NCBI GenBank assembly: GCA_051294375.1 | Contig: CM119264.1 | Location: 30,355,656-30,419,655 of the forward strand | Source: Paraspadella gotoi | Taxonomy: Eukaryota > Chaetognatha | Reading direction: 5' to 3' | DNA length: 64,000 bases | Part shown: positions 47,808-58,488 of the stretch, piece by piece | Layout: each line of letters opens with the position of its first letter | Numbering within the stretch: the stretch's first letter is position 1 | Made by a program: the position numbers and the translations under genes | The notes under the pieces: model-generated | Told to the model about the DNA's origin: nothing | The model's database searches: none | Seen by the model: the letters and a program-made list of their open reading frames with translations, nothing else

Positions 47808-49008
47808 GAGAGAGAGAGAGAGAGAGAATTTTTGCGTGTTTGTTTCGTCGGTGACTTGATCAGTTGCTCGCTTTTTTCTTTGGGAGGCGTAGGCGTGAAC
47901 TTTTTCCTGTTGAATAAAGTATTAATGTGCCCTGTCTATTAGGCGTAGTAAAATTTTCTAAATTTAACTTTAAGTTAAATAATTCTAATAAGGTAGGAAA
48001 TGAACAACATACCTCAGATACTTACATAATACATTTATTGTTAATTAAAAAAATTTATATTAAATTGTACATATTACGCAGTAGGCCATATTTATACTAG
48101 TACTAATTCCAATAAATATTTTAAAAATTTCAAAATCAGTTTTTTAAAAATTTTTTTGCAGAATAATTTGGATTCGTCATAAAAAGTTGATAAAAGAAAT
48201 ATAACTCTTTTTTGAAAAATTCCTTTCATTAAGTGGTGTTCAAAAATTAAAAAGAAAGCTATATTTTAAGGGCTGAAAATTTACCTTTTTATAATTAAAT
48301 ATAGTTTGTTTTAATTTTTAACCCACTTAATGAAAGAATTTTCTAAAACATGATTTATATTTCTCTTTTATTCAACTTTTGACGAGGAATTTCAAATGCT
48401 GCAACAAAATTAAGGAAAAAAGATATTTTTGAATTTTTTCGATTTATAAGGAACGTACTATATATAAATATAGCTTCTGCGAAAATCTTAAAACACATTA
48501 AAATAATTTTTTTACATATTAATATTCATGATGTCATGTTGTCTATAATTGAACATTTAAATTTTCGTATTGTAACTTTCACTACGCCTTACTGTCATAT
48601 TCACTTTCAGTCGTCCTCACACCGACCTATAATCGCCCCTTTTCACACTTTCACCTTTGACTATCTCTCACCTTTCTCCCTCACCGCTTTCATTATCACA
48701 ACGACCTTTTCGTCCGCCTTTTTTAAGGCCTCTCACTTTTGTCACAACGTCATTGCTCTCACTCTCACACCTTATCTTTCTTCTCACTCATTTTCACAAA
48801 TCAATCTCTCACTCTTTTTCGTTACTCGTTCTCTCTATCTTTCAATCGCCCATTCTTTCACAATTCTCTATCATTCACTTCTCTAACTCATTCTTTCACT
48901 TCTTCTCTCACCCATTTCATTCACCACCCAAGTCACCCCACATTTTTTCTCTCCCCACCGTCTCACAATTCACCCTGCCTGTATCTCGTGACGCCGCTCT
49001 ATCGGAAA
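47808..49008. other. AT-rich DNA upstream of the phosphatase-like gene
   Basis: Contains a short GA array, a large AT-rich fold-back element (48100-48460) and, from 48540 to 49000, a pyrimidine-rich stretch with many CACTTT and CTCAC motifs directly before the proposed first coding exon. Confidence 0.5.
48100..48460. repeat. AT-rich fold-back (palindromic) element
   Basis: Left arm GATTCGTCATAAAAAG, AAAGAAATATAACTC, CATTAAGTGGTG pairs with right arm CACTTAATGAAAG, GATTTATATTTCTC, CAACTTTTGACGAGG. The inner arms (48175-48385) match well and the outer arms are weaker. The centre near 48280 contains GGCTGAAAATTTACC. The overall form is that of a hairpin MITE. No obvious target duplication was identified. 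Confidence 0.8.
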
Positions 49009-49037
49009 ATGTTATCGGTTCTCAGTGAAAAAATCGG
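49009..49037 (+). CDS. Proposed first coding exon of pseudophosphatase gene
   Basis: ATG at 49009 (context GGAAAATGT) opens MLSVLSEKIG and the exon would end ATC-GG|GTAATA. The two bases left over combine with the single leading base of the exon at 50549 to give Gly, so the phase fits. The donor is weak and the match could be chance. If correct, the protein is 291 residues. Confidence 0.3.
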
Positions 49038-49425
49038 GTAATAAAAAGAAAATCTATTTAGTGGAGTTTCCTCTTTCCTGTTTTTTTTTTTATATTTTTC
49101 TAACGCGCCGTCAACGTTCTTTTAAATATTAATTATCATTAATTAGATTTTTAAACTTGTTTTTTATACTGGTTGAAAGCTGCCGGTTATGAGTTATAGT
49201 TCGGATGAGGTAAGAAATTAAAGATGAAGTGGCAAATTTCTTGTCAGAACATGGAAGAGGGGAAGACGGGAGATGATGAGAGAGAGCGAGAGACGATGAG
49301 AGAGAGACGAGGAGAGAGGGAGAGAGGAGGGGAGAGAGAGAAAATGAGAACCAGAAATTTCGATGTTTGAAAGGACTTCTCATCAATTCTCTCGATTTTG
49401 TCCGGTTCGGACTTTTTCGCCGCGA

Positions 49426-49453
49426 TTGAGAGAGAGAGAGAGAGAGAGAAGAG

Positions 49454-49507
<54 letters not shown>

Positions 49508-49510
49508 GTG
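49426..49510. repeat. (GA)n microsatellite
   Basis: GA array with AAGA/CGAGA interruptions in the first intron of the phosphatase-like gene; a looser GAGAC-rich stretch precedes it from 49270. Confidence 0.93.
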
Positions 49511-50464
49511 AGAGGGAGAAGAGAGTTGAGCAGGTTGAGATGGGTGGGATGGGATTAGTGAAGAGAAGAGAGCGAGGGAGTTGAATAAGGGAGAGAGATG
49601 GTGGAAGATTAGATGAGAATAGTTGAGATTAGATGAAATTAGATGAGATTAGACCGGTCATGAATTAAGATTATAGCGGGAGGAGGTAAGGAATAAGGAA
49701 ATGAGAGGACATAATGAAGAGAGGGATTCAAAGAAGGGGAGTGTGAAATAGGGATACGGGGCGGGGGTTCAAAAGCCTAACTCAGAGCCGGTGTGAAAAT
49801 CGATTTGTGAAAGTCACTTTCGATCGCTTCAACACAAAAATTTTCACCCCGTGATTCTATGAAATCCCTGACATGCAATGACACGTGATTCAGCGCGATC
49901 TTTACACGTTGGATATTTTTTCTTTCTTTTTTTTCTTTTTTTTTTCGATCGCTCGAGCCTGATTGTCGAATTTAAACCCAAAATAAAGAATAAAATAAAA
50001 TAAAACTATTAAAAGGTTCATTAACACATTAAAAAAAAAGAAAAAAAAAACCATTGGCCGAAATCTAAAAAATAAAAGCGTTTTAAAACTGAAAATCAAA
50101 CCTGCGTTTAAGCTGAATGGAAATTAACAAAATTGTATTAAAAAACTCAATTTTTGTTAAAAATGTAAAGCGATTTAAATCGATCTTTATAACGAGCCGA
50201 ACGATTCTTACTTGAGCGAAAAGGACAACAACGACGACAACAAAGAAAAACATTTAAAACTCTTGAGAAGAAAAAGTTATGAACGCGTTCATAAAAATGT
50301 CATGTTTTACAATCTTCTCATTTTTCGTCATTTTAAGTTCTGCTCTATTAATTATCTTATTAATCTATAACATCCACTTAAAACGAATCGTTTTTTTAAA
50401 TTTTTTTTCATTGACTTTTTATTTACAATGTTTATCTTTAATAATATCATTTTCTTTCACTATC

Positions 50465-50482
50465 TTCTCTCTCTCTCTCTCT

Positions 50483-50527
<45 letters not shown>

Positions 50528-50546
50528 CCCTCACCCACCCCCCCGC
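50465..50546 (+). promoter_or_regulatory. (CT)n polypyrimidine tract of a 3' splice site
   Basis: A CT microsatellite (50465-50524) followed by CCCTCCCCTCACCCACCC ends in CCCCGCAG directly at the exon start 50549. The microsatellite therefore forms the extended polypyrimidine tract of this acceptor. Confidence 0.7.
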
Positions 50547-50548
50547 AG

Positions 50549-50859
50549 ACTCGACCCCTCACACCCCAAAACTCATTTGCCGCCTCTCCCACGAACCAAC
50601 AAAGTGGTGGTCACCCCTGCACCTCCCCCTTGCACCCTGGAGAACCTCAAAGGTGTCCTGCTGGGCATGTGCACCCTGGACTACCCTCTTCGCGACACCG
50701 AAGCCAAAGTGGCCGAGATTGTTCCAGGGATCTTTATGGGCGAAGGTCCTTTGAATCCAGATCGGTTGAAGAAGAGAGGAGTCGTCAGGGTGTTGAACTG
50801 TTCGGCCGAGAAAGAAGTCTCGGTCACCAATAATTTGGAGAATCCATACAAGGATTTTG
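50549..50859 (+). CDS. Atypical dual-specificity phosphatase-like protein, exon 2
   Basis: Encodes a Pro-rich start (PSHPKTHLPPLPRTNK), then the N-terminal part of a DUSP fold: LENLKGVLLGMCTLDYPL, EIVPGIFMGEGPLNP, RLKKRGVVRVLNCSAEK and NPYKDF. It corresponds to the VxPxIYxGxxxxxxxxxxLxxxGIxxVLN segment of atypical DUSPs (DUSP3/13/STYXL2 group). The donor is a weak TTTTG|GTCGGT. Its last G joins GC at 51108 to form the Gly of FGIKYM, exactly where DUSP3 relatives have YKDSGI. Without splicing the frame runs only to a stop at 50916. Confidence 0.85.
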
Positions 50860-51107
50860 GTCGGTTGTTCAATGATTTAAAGAAGCAAAAATATGAATTA
50901 AACTTAATTATTTTGTAAATGAACCAATATTAGTATAAAGCTATTCGTAGTGGGATTTACAACTTTACAATTTTCTAAGGCCACACAGTTGAAAAAATGG
51001 GAAAAGTTTTTTTGTTTAGAAAGAATAAAATTAAATTCCCACCACGAAATTGCTTAATATTAAATTACAATCTCCTGTGCATGTGATATCAATCCTTTCC
51101 CATCCAG

Positions 51108-51475
51108 GCATCAAATACATGGCCCTCGCCATCTCTGACAGCCCTTCCACCGACATCCGCCCGGACCTGGAACCGGTCGCCAAATTCCTCGATCGGGGCC
51201 TCGTTCACGGTTCCGTCTACGTTCACTCGATCCACGGAACCTCGCGCGCCGCCATCTTCGTCGTCGCTTATCTCATGCGACGCCGCGGGATGGGCGGCGT
51301 CGAAGCGTTGCGCGCCGTCCAGATGCGGCGCCCCGTGGCCCCTCACGACGGATTTCTGCGTCTCATCGTGGAGTTGGATCGAGAGGCGCGGCGCCTTGAC
51401 GCGTGGATGAAGAGACATCTGGAGATGACGATCGATAGCGAGTTGGTGAAACCGAGGCCGATTCACGCGCCGATA
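51108..51475 (+). CDS. Pseudophosphatase core exon 3, catalytic Cys replaced by Ser
   Basis: Starts after TTTCCCATCCAG and ends CCGATA|GTGAGT. It encodes GIKYMALAISDSPSTDI, FLDRGLVHGSVYVHSIHGTSR, AAIFVVAYLMRRRGMGG and VAPHDGFLRLIVELDREARR, the C-terminal half of an atypical DUSP domain. The signature HCxxGxxR reads HSIHGTSR: Cys is Ser (TCG, 51227-51229), while His, Gly and the phosphate-binding Arg (CGC, 51245-51247) are kept. The general-acid Asp region is represented by ISDSPSTD. Loss of the nucleophile predicts a non-catalytic phosphoprotein-binding or scaffold role, as in STYX and STYXL2/DUSP27; in STYXL2 the position is also Ser as I recall. The frame is intact and GC-rich, so this is not decay. 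Confidence 0.88.
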
Positions 51476-51841
51476 GTGAGTTGTTTTTTTGGTTGATTGG
51501 CGGAATTTATTGTTGATTTTTGTTGGATTTTTATTGTTGTTATGTATGTTTAATTGTTTATTGTTGATTGTCCATTGTAATTGTTTTTTTTTTTTCAGTT
51601 AATTTTTTTGTTTTTTGTTCATGGTTTTACTTTTTTGGTTTTTTTTGCGCAATCATAAACATAAACATAAACATATTAAATATAATCACATTTTATTAAG
51701 CCCAAAGCGTCCACAATACCAACAAACAAAATTAAAACCCCGTAAACCCTAAACTAAAACTAATTAAAACATAATTAAACCGTAAACTGTAAATAAAATA
51801 ATCATAATTTAGCAAACGATTTAATGTTGTTCTCCCCAAAG

Positions 51842-52009
51842 GTTCACTATCGCGACCCCGAAGTTTACCGATTCGCCGCTTCTTGTCTTCATCGACAGAA
51901 AGTCGCGCAAAAGTTGTACTTCAACAGCGACGAGCCCTCCAGCCCCATCACTCACGACAGCAACGGAAAAGTCAAGAGGATCGTGTTTGTGGGCAAACTC
52001 GTGGCCTGA
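51842..52009 (+). CDS. Pseudophosphatase last exon 4
   Basis: The acceptor is TGTTCTCCCCAAAG and the junction is phase 0. It encodes VHYRDPEVYRFAASCLHR, QKVAQKLYFNSDEPSSP and KVKRIVFVGKLVA before TGA (52007-52009). This short tail follows the DUSP domain and resembles nothing I can name. Total protein length with exons 2-4 and the proposed first exon is 291 residues, so the long disordered C-terminal region of vertebrate STYXL2 is absent. Confidence 0.8.
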   Translation, partial: VHYRDPEVYRFAASCLHRQKVAQKLYFNSDEPSSPITHDSNGKVKRIVFVGKLVA

Positions 52010-52390
52010 TGTGGATGACCTGTGGAGAGGACCGCAACTGGACATGACGTGGTCAAATGAAGAAAGCCTCAGTTCGCTGTCGAAGGACGAGAGAGTTTTG
52101 TGAAAGTGAACAGAAAATCTGAACTGTGAAGATTCCGATAAAAAAAAAACATTTCTCAAATGATCAAAATGACGTTCAGAGGTTTTTTTAAATTTAAACA
52201 CTGAACATTTACGAGTCACAAGACACAAATAATTTCGGGTCTTTAGAATCATGAACTTTTCATCACGGCCCCGTTGTTTGTGTCGTCTTATGCAAAATAT
52301 TTCACGTGGATATTTACTGCGATCAAAAAAATTGTAACAAAACTAACTGTTGCTCCAAATATTACCACAATCGCTTGCTTTAAATGCTAC

Positions 52391-52396
52391 AATAAA
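52391..52396 (+). terminator. Possible polyadenylation signal
   Basis: AATAAA about 380 bases after the stop of the pseudophosphatase gene, in AT-rich sequence. It is the first canonical hexamer noted downstream. Confidence 0.4.
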
Positions 52397-53481
52397 AATT
52401 TCTCGTTATAATCTTAATTCGTTGTAATTGATTCATCAAGACTTTCTGAAATCTCTCTTTATTATTAAAATTTAAAATGAGCCAAAGATCGTATCTCACA
52501 AGAGAGACAGACGGACCGACCGATTCAGGCATTTCCGATATCTAACTCGATACAAAAGTAATATCGCTATCGAGATAAATATCGCTCGCTCGTTTTAGAG
52601 TCCGAACAAAAAAAAAATTGTCGCCGACAAAAGATGAAAAACCGCGTAGAAAATTCGTGAGAGTAGGAGGAGGAGGAAGAGGAGGAGGAGGAGGAAGAGG
52701 AGGAGGACCTAACAGTTTCTCATAAATAAAATTTGCATGTGTGATCTAAAAAGGAGAGGAGAGGAAAAGAAAGGAAAGGAAAGGAAAGGAAAGGAGAGAA
52801 GAGAAGAGGGAGGTTAGAAAAGGAAAGGAGATGAGAGGAGAGAGGGGAGAGGAGAAGAAAAGAAAGGAAAGGAAAGATAGAAAAAGGAAAGGAAAGGAGA
52901 GAAGAGGAGAGGAAAGAAAGAGGAAAGAAAGACAACAAAGAAAAAAAAGAAAAGAGATAAAAAGAAAGGAAAGAAAGAAACGAAAAAAAGCGAAGCGGTG
53001 AGAAATAAAATTAAAGTACAAAAATATTATGTGTAAATCTTTTCTTTTTTGTTGTGTTTGTGGTTTAAAAAGACGAATGTTTTATAGTTATTTATTATTA
53101 AAGTACAAAAATAAAAAAAGAAAAGAAAATGTAAAAAAAACACTGGAGGAAAAAAGGGAAAGAAAGAAAAAAAGGGAAAGAAAGAAAGAAAAAGGGAAAG
53201 AAAGAAAAAAAAGGGAAAGAAGAAAGAAAAAGGAAAGAAAGAAAAAAAGGGAAAGAAAGAAAAAAAGGGAAAGAAGAAAAGAAAGAAAAAAGGGAAAGAA
53301 AGAAGAGGTGAAAAGGTGAAGGTGGAGATGAAGAGAATCGAAGGTCATCAGTTGAGAATCAAAAAAAAAAGAGAGAAAATGGAGGAAAGAGAAGGGGGGT
53401 GGAGGGGGGGATGTGAAACGGGGTGGGGTGGGGGGGGAGTTCATTCCACTGTTTCCCCTTGGGGGATAATATCGTCATTGT

Positions 53482-53610
53482 TGCCCTGTCTATCGTTGTC
53501 GTTGCATGTCTATCGTTGTCGTTGTCAATGTCTATCGTTGTCGTTGGCATGTCTATCGTTGTCCTTGATAAGTCTTTGGTTGTCATTGCTTTGTCTCTTT
53601 CAATTTCTTG
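53482..53610. repeat. TGTCTATCGTTGTCGTTG tandem repeat
   Basis: Four to five copies of a 20-27 base unit, drifting at the right end (TCTTTGGTTGTCATTG). Confidence 0.9.
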
Positions 53611-53900
53611 TCTTTCGTTGTTCTTGTCTTTTCAGACTTTGTCGTTTCGGCGGAATAAATGTCATCGTTTTTGTCATTTTCTCTCTGAAACTCGTTCACC
53701 TCGTTCACCTCGTTAACCATGTTATCCGAAGAGAAATTCGTAACTTTCTTTCATATTTAATACTTACATTATTCTGTACTTTTATTATATTTACATTTAC
53801 TACTTAAATAGTTAATCCAAGACCAAAAAAATAGGTTCTATTCTGGCTTCTCTTTCAGTCAAAGGAAAAACTCGTACATTCCCATGAGCATTTTAACGGT

Positions 53901-53967
<67 letters not shown>

Positions 53968-54076
53968 CATCCATGCAGCATTTTTTTCTATCGTCTCTCG
54001 AAATCGTTATTTTCGATTGATTGCTTCGTGTCACAATTGACCCGAAGCCGGAGAAAACTTGAACTCCTGATCAAAT

Positions 54077-54085
54077 CTCTCTCTC

Positions 54086-54146
<61 letters not shown>
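54077..54146. repeat. (CT)n microsatellite
   Basis: CT array; another lies at 53902-53963. Confidence 0.95.
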
Positions 54147-54149
<3 letters not shown>

Positions 54150-54479
54150 TACTTAGATACCTTGTCAACATCACGTAAACCCGTCGAGGAAGAAAGTCTA
54201 AACAAATCATTTTCTACGAGAGTCAGAAAATATTTTATTTTACTATGTTCTCAAACAAACTTAATTTTCACTAAACGATTGTTCAAAATGAGTTATATTT
54301 TGTGTATATAAATATTTTTATCAATTTCTTAAATTTTTTTGGTTTTTTATCAAACTTTCACAAAGATTATAGGAAGTTTATTGGATATGAAAATTAAATT
54401 ATATAAATATTAATATTATTTCTATTTATAGAAAATTAAGATTAATTTTGAATTGGTGGAATATTAAGAAATTCATCAA

Positions 54480-54998
54480 GTCCCCACCTGCAACGCCTAG
54501 ACCATCTGCAACGGAATCAACGATTGCAACGACGCCACCAACGCTTCGACCATCTGCAATGGCAGAAACTATTGCAAACGGGCCACCAACGACTCCGACC
54601 CTCGCCTCTCTTCCATCTCGTGCTCCGCCGCCCCTAGCCACCCCTGGCGCCGCGGCCACGCCCACTTTAGCCACGCCCCTTCCATCCATTTCCGGCGCCA
54701 CGACGCGGCGCAACAGCGCCTTCGACGTCGACATGGACGATTCTCGATTCCTCGAAGTTCAACGATTCTTTGATAAATTCTCCGGATTCCATTTGCAAGA
54801 ATTGTTATCCCGATGCGGCGCGGATTGGTCGCTCGGCAACGACGCCGAAAAACGCGGCGTCGTTGGGCGTCGATTGGGAAGAGCGCCGGTGGGCGTGGCG
54901 GCGAGAGAAGTGGAACGCCGGGGATTATCGGCGGAGGCGCCGATTTTGGCGGAAGAAATCGACGAGGTCGTCCATGTGTTGATCCCTCGCGACGACCT

Positions 54999-55031
<33 letters not shown>

Positions 55032-55268
55032 CTCTTCCTCCACAGACTTCGACCTTCAAGAAATCCACCAAATCATTCGCGAACTCACCTTCGGCATCTT
55101 CGGCTGCCAACAGCTGCCCGACGTCGTCTTCGAACCAAACGCCGACGGGACATCCTCGGTGGCCCTCTCGCCCGCCTACAGACACAGCCGCGTCGGGCAG
55201 CTGCTCGTCGACGTGGCTTACGCCGCAGAGGCTTTGTGGACCGGCGTTTATTTTCCCAGGGACAAAAG
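54480..55268 (+). CDS. Large ankyrin protein (ANKAR-like?), exon 1 seen
   Basis: One frame is open from about 54432 to the donor AAAAG|GTTCGA at 55268. The 5' limit is uncertain: an acceptor near 54447 or 54480, or a start at ATG 54733 (MDDSRFLEVQRFF). It encodes a Ser/Thr/Pro-rich stretch with TP repeats, then FLEVQRFFDKFSGFHLQELL, a run of 14 Ser (about 55003-55042, interrupted TCC/TCT codons) and a conserved-looking block IIRELTFGIFGCQQLP ... HSRVGQLLVDVAYAAEALW and GVYFPRDKR. The last block recalls the N-terminal region of ankyrin/armadillo protein ANKAR, but I could not confirm this. The codon at the end (AG) is completed by A at 55724. Confidence 0.7.
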
Positions 55269-55504
55269 GTTCGAGGGATTTAATATTAATAATGTTTATT
55301 TTGAATTTTATTGTTTATTTTATTGTTATTATTTATTGTTAGCGATCTCTGGTTTCCTCTCTTCTTTAGATAAGTTTTATAAGTTTTGTTTATCATACCA
55401 CACGCTAACTCAAAATTAGCGTGATCACATTCTGGGACCGTTTTCTGAGATCTCGGTTGTTTTAGATTACTGTATCCGCTTTCTTTTGAATTAATTAATT
55501 AAAT

Positions 55505-55507
55505 AAT

Positions 55508-55546
<39 letters not shown>

Positions 55547-55552
55547 TTTTTT

Positions 55553-55651
<99 letters not shown>

Positions 55652-55697
55652 TCATTCATTCATTCATTCATTCATTCATTCATTCATTCATTCATTC
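55505..55697. repeat. (TTTA)n then (ATTC)n arrays
   Basis: About 36 copies of TTTA to 55652 followed by about 11 copies of ATTC, 26 bases before an acceptor (CATCCTTCCAG) at 55723. Confidence 0.97.
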
Positions 55698-55723
55698 TTC
55701 CATTCGCCATCTCATCCTTCCAG

Positions 55724-56104
55724 AAAAAAGTTCTTAGATCGATGGGCGCGCTCTACCGGTCGAGGTTCTGAACCAGATTCCGGACCGGCGTCCAAAACCG
55801 ACGCCGCCGTCGCCGACTCCTTGGGCGGCGGCGTCGCCAGAGCGGAACGCCTCAAGACGATGGCGATGGAATTCCGCGCCGGCGGACAAATCGACGCCGC
55901 CGAAGTCGAAGGCTACGACGGCGTCTTCGAGAATCTTCGGTCAATCTTTCGGGACAATCCCGAAGTCCCCGTGGAGCTGAGGGCGTTTCTTAACTGCGCG
56001 GAGAAATTGCGCACGAGAGTGACGTTCGAACAAGCGTCGGTGGCGAGATGTGGAAGCGTTTTCGTCATGGACGTCAAATGGGATCTGCAGATATGTTTAA
56101 GAAG
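55724..56104 (+). CDS. Ankyrin protein exon 2
   Basis: Phase 2 in and out. Encodes KKFLDRWARSTGRG, an Ala/Gly-rich linker, RLKTMAMEFRAGGQIDAAEV, a block with PVELRAFLNCAEKLRTRV, and VMDVKWDLQICLRR at the GAAG|GTCTGT donor. RDKR-KKFLDRW continues the conserved block at the end of the previous exon. No catalytic motif is seen. Confidence 0.72.
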
Positions 56105-56189
56105 GTCTGTAGGGGCGCTAGTGTAGAGAATCGAAAAGGCGGGGAAAGATAAACAAAAGAACGTGCGAGGTTATTGCGCGAAATTTTAT

Positions 56190-56265
56190 GGCCTTTGAAG
56201 CGCCTGACTTTGGACAGGCTGGCGCCATAAGATAATACCTAGCAAAACCCAATAAGCTTTGATCA
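56190..56265 (+). repeat. Diverged R1 dispersed repeat
   Basis: GGCCTTTGAAGCGCC, then TGACTTTGGACAGGCTGG, ATAAGATAATACCTAGCA and AAGCTTTGATCAA follow the R1 order with deletions. Located inside an intron of the ankyrin gene. Confidence 0.55.
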
Positions 56266-56384
56266 ATGCGTTTTATTTGATTAAATAAATTATTTATAAT
56301 TGTGACTCGAAAAAAGCAATAAAAAAAGTTTTTAATTAGTTTTCACGAATTAATTTCAAGACGCATTCCCCTTTTCACAAAAAG

Positions 56385-56790
56385 ATCGGAAGAGCGCGTC
56401 TCACTGACGGAGTTCGAACGCGTCTCCAACAGAACCCGCCTCGTCTCCGACTCTATCGCGGCCAACCTCGATCGTTGCCCCCAAACGCGTCGTCAAATCC
56501 TTCAACTCAAACTCGTCAGTTTCCTTTCCAATCTCTTCGTCGCCCTCAAAGCAGCGGGTCACGTCCCGTCCCTTGGAGGACTTCTCAAGCCGCTCGTCGA
56601 CTCAGATCTGGAGACAGAGGACGACCTGCCGCCCTTCGTGACCTTCTCCGGACAGAGGAACCCGCTCTTCGGAGACGCGAATCGTCGCGTCGTCGCCAGA
56701 GGGGGCGTGGCCTTGACGAGAGAGACGCCGTCGACGATCGAATTGTCGGCGAGGATGCGCGAGGAGATTGAGAGGTTGATGTCGGGAGGG
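56385..56790 (+). CDS. Ankyrin protein exon 3
   Basis: The acceptor is CTTTTCACAAAAAG and the first base completes an Arg codon. Encodes SEERVSLTEFERVSNRTR, then LVSFLSNLFVALKAAGHVPS, LGGLLKPLVDSDLETED, GQRNPLFGDANRRVVARG and MREEIERLMSGG. The donor GGG|GTTAGA leaves phase 0. Helical and probably part of an N-terminal solenoid. Followed by a GATGGAATC(T/C)GG minisatellite (56810-56960). Confidence 0.7.
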
Positions 56791-56809
56791 GTTAGAATCC
56801 GGGGGGAGG

Positions 56810-56970
56810 AATCTGGTTTGGAATCCGTTGATGGAATCGATGGATGGAATCAGGGGACGAGGGATGGAATCTGTTGCAGAGAATTAGGTGATGGAATCTG
56901 GAGATGAAATTAGGAGAACCGATGATGGAATCTTGGGAATAAAATCGAGTGATGGAATCGGGAGAGAATC
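56810..56970. repeat. GGTGATGGAATC-type minisatellite
   Basis: Repeated GATGGAATC(A/T/C)GG units of 12-20 bases just after exon 3, also open in one frame for part of its length. Confidence 0.75.
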
Positions 56971-57419
56971 GTGAATTGTGAGAAAATCGGTAAAGTTGTG
57001 AAAGATGATATTCTACTATTGCTCTTCGATAAAATTAAAATTCAGAATATATTACAATTTCATCATTATCGTTTGATTTTTTTGAAATTTGAAAATGACT
57101 TTCTCTAAATTTTCTTCTTCATTCTTTTGTTTCGTAGTATTTTTTTTATTTTTTGCCGCTAATTTAAACATCATCAAATGATTATTTTTTTTATCGCCCA
57201 TCATTTTAAATGGAATTTAGAATCAATATCAGATCTCTATCTAAGCTTTTCTTTCCCATTTTCTCTTTCAATTAAACTTCCCCACCATCCCGTCATTCTC
57301 CACCACCCCACCCACCCTCAGTTTCCTCTCCACCTCTACCCCTCCCCCCTCCTCTCCCTTCTCCCCCTCCTCCACCTCCATCCCTCTCTCCCTCTCTCGC
57401 TCCTCCTTCGCTTTCGATC

Positions 57420-57681
57420 GACCACGAACCGTTCGAGATTCCCGCACGCCGCTGGACGCCGCCGCCGACGCCGCAGCGACGACGACGCGGCCGACTCTTC
57501 CGTCGATCCTCGTGGACGGGCGCCGCTACGACGTCCTTCGAATCCCCTTGGACGAGTTCCGAGTCTTTCCGGGAAAGGACAAGCCCGACTTTAAGCCCAA
57601 ATGGATCGGGATGATGCGGTCGGAGATTGACGGGCTGATTGAGAGACATCTGCCGCCGACTGAGAGACAGATTCACGAGAG
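57420..57681 (+). CDS. Ankyrin protein exon 4
   Basis: The 3' part is clear: LPSILVDGRRYDVLRIP, LDEFRVFPGKDKPDFKP, KWIGMMRSEIDGLIERHL and PTERQIHER at the GAGAG|GTCAGA donor. The 5' limit is uncertain. An acceptor CACCCTCAG at 57320 lies before a long pyrimidine stretch that is open in another frame. A better protein match upstream (DHEPFEIPARRWTPPP) also sits in a different frame, so a base error near 57440-57480 is possible. Confidence 0.65.
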
Positions 57682-57949
57682 GTCAGATGTTGACTTTGAC
57701 TTATCAATTATATCAGTTATCATATAACTAACTAATTAAACTAAAAAAGCTAGCTAAACTAGATTAGTAATTTTACTTTAAAAAAAATTTTAAAAACGTA
57801 AACGCTAATCTATTTCACCTTAAAAGTTTATTTTTAACTTAAATCATAATTTTTACCAAATTAAACTTTTATCATCCTAAAAAAAATCTAAATTTGGGTA
57901 TAATGAAATTTGAACAAAAATAGTTAGAAAATTATTTACTTCATTTATT

Positions 57950-58110
57950 AAACAAGCTATCTTGCTCCAGATTTTTGGACGCGGCTATGTGAGATAAGGC
58001 CCCGTCCTCTTACAGTTAATAACATAGCATAACAGCATAACATAGCATAAAACATATTGTTGTACCATGTTCATAGCATGACCCGCAAGCTTTCAAACGA
58101 GACTAGATTG
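57950..58110 (+). repeat. Diverged R1 dispersed repeat
   Basis: TTTATTAAACAAGCTATCTTGC, GGACGCGGCTATG, GCAAGCTTTC and a GAGAGTACTTCT end combine R1 and the GAGTACTCG repeat, with an internal expansion of ATAACATAGC. Confidence 0.6.
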
Positions 58111-58209
58111 TTAAGTCCGAGAGTACTTCTTAATCAATATCCCCCGAATCGCCCACCTTAAAACTCTGCCCTACAAACCACCCTATAACCACCCAACCCC
58201 CTCGTTAAG

Positions 58210-58488
58210 ATTCAAAGGCGTCTTGGGAGTGAAAACCGCCAACAAATGCAAGTCGATTCCCGTCGGACTGAAGGCCTCCGCGACGAGGCACATGTTTTCC
58301 ACGATGACCACGCTGTGCAAGCGCACCTCGGCGCTGCGGCTCAAGCGGCCCGACGAGAAGGGGCTGCTGCTGACGCATTACGCGGCTCTGCACGATCAGG
58401 CGTCGGCGCTGCAGCTGTTCTTTAGGCTGGGGATTTCTCCCGACACGAAGCGACGGAGGGACGTGGAGGAGGATGAAGACGAGATTGG
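58210..58488 (+). CDS. Ankyrin protein exon 5, first ankyrin repeats
   Basis: The first base completes Arg after exon 4. Encodes FKGVLGVKTANKCKSIPVG, then LKRPDEKGLLLTHYAAL and HDQASALQLFFRLGISPDTK, the first ankyrin repeat (the THYAALHDQASALQLFFRLG helix pair), ending in an acidic DVEEDEDEIG at the TTGG|GTAAGT donor. The ankyrin assignment rests on the xLHxAAxxG pattern. Confidence 0.8.

Larger units (their letters stand above)
52397..54440. other. Repeat-rich intergenic DNA
   Basis: Contains a partial copy of the GGACCGACCG repeat (52500-52530), GGA/GGAAA arrays (52665-52990), GGGAAAGAAAGAAA arrays (53150-53310), a TCTATCGTTGTCGTTG repeat (53482-53610) and CT arrays (53902-53963, 54077-54146). 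No exon recognised. Confidence 0.6.
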
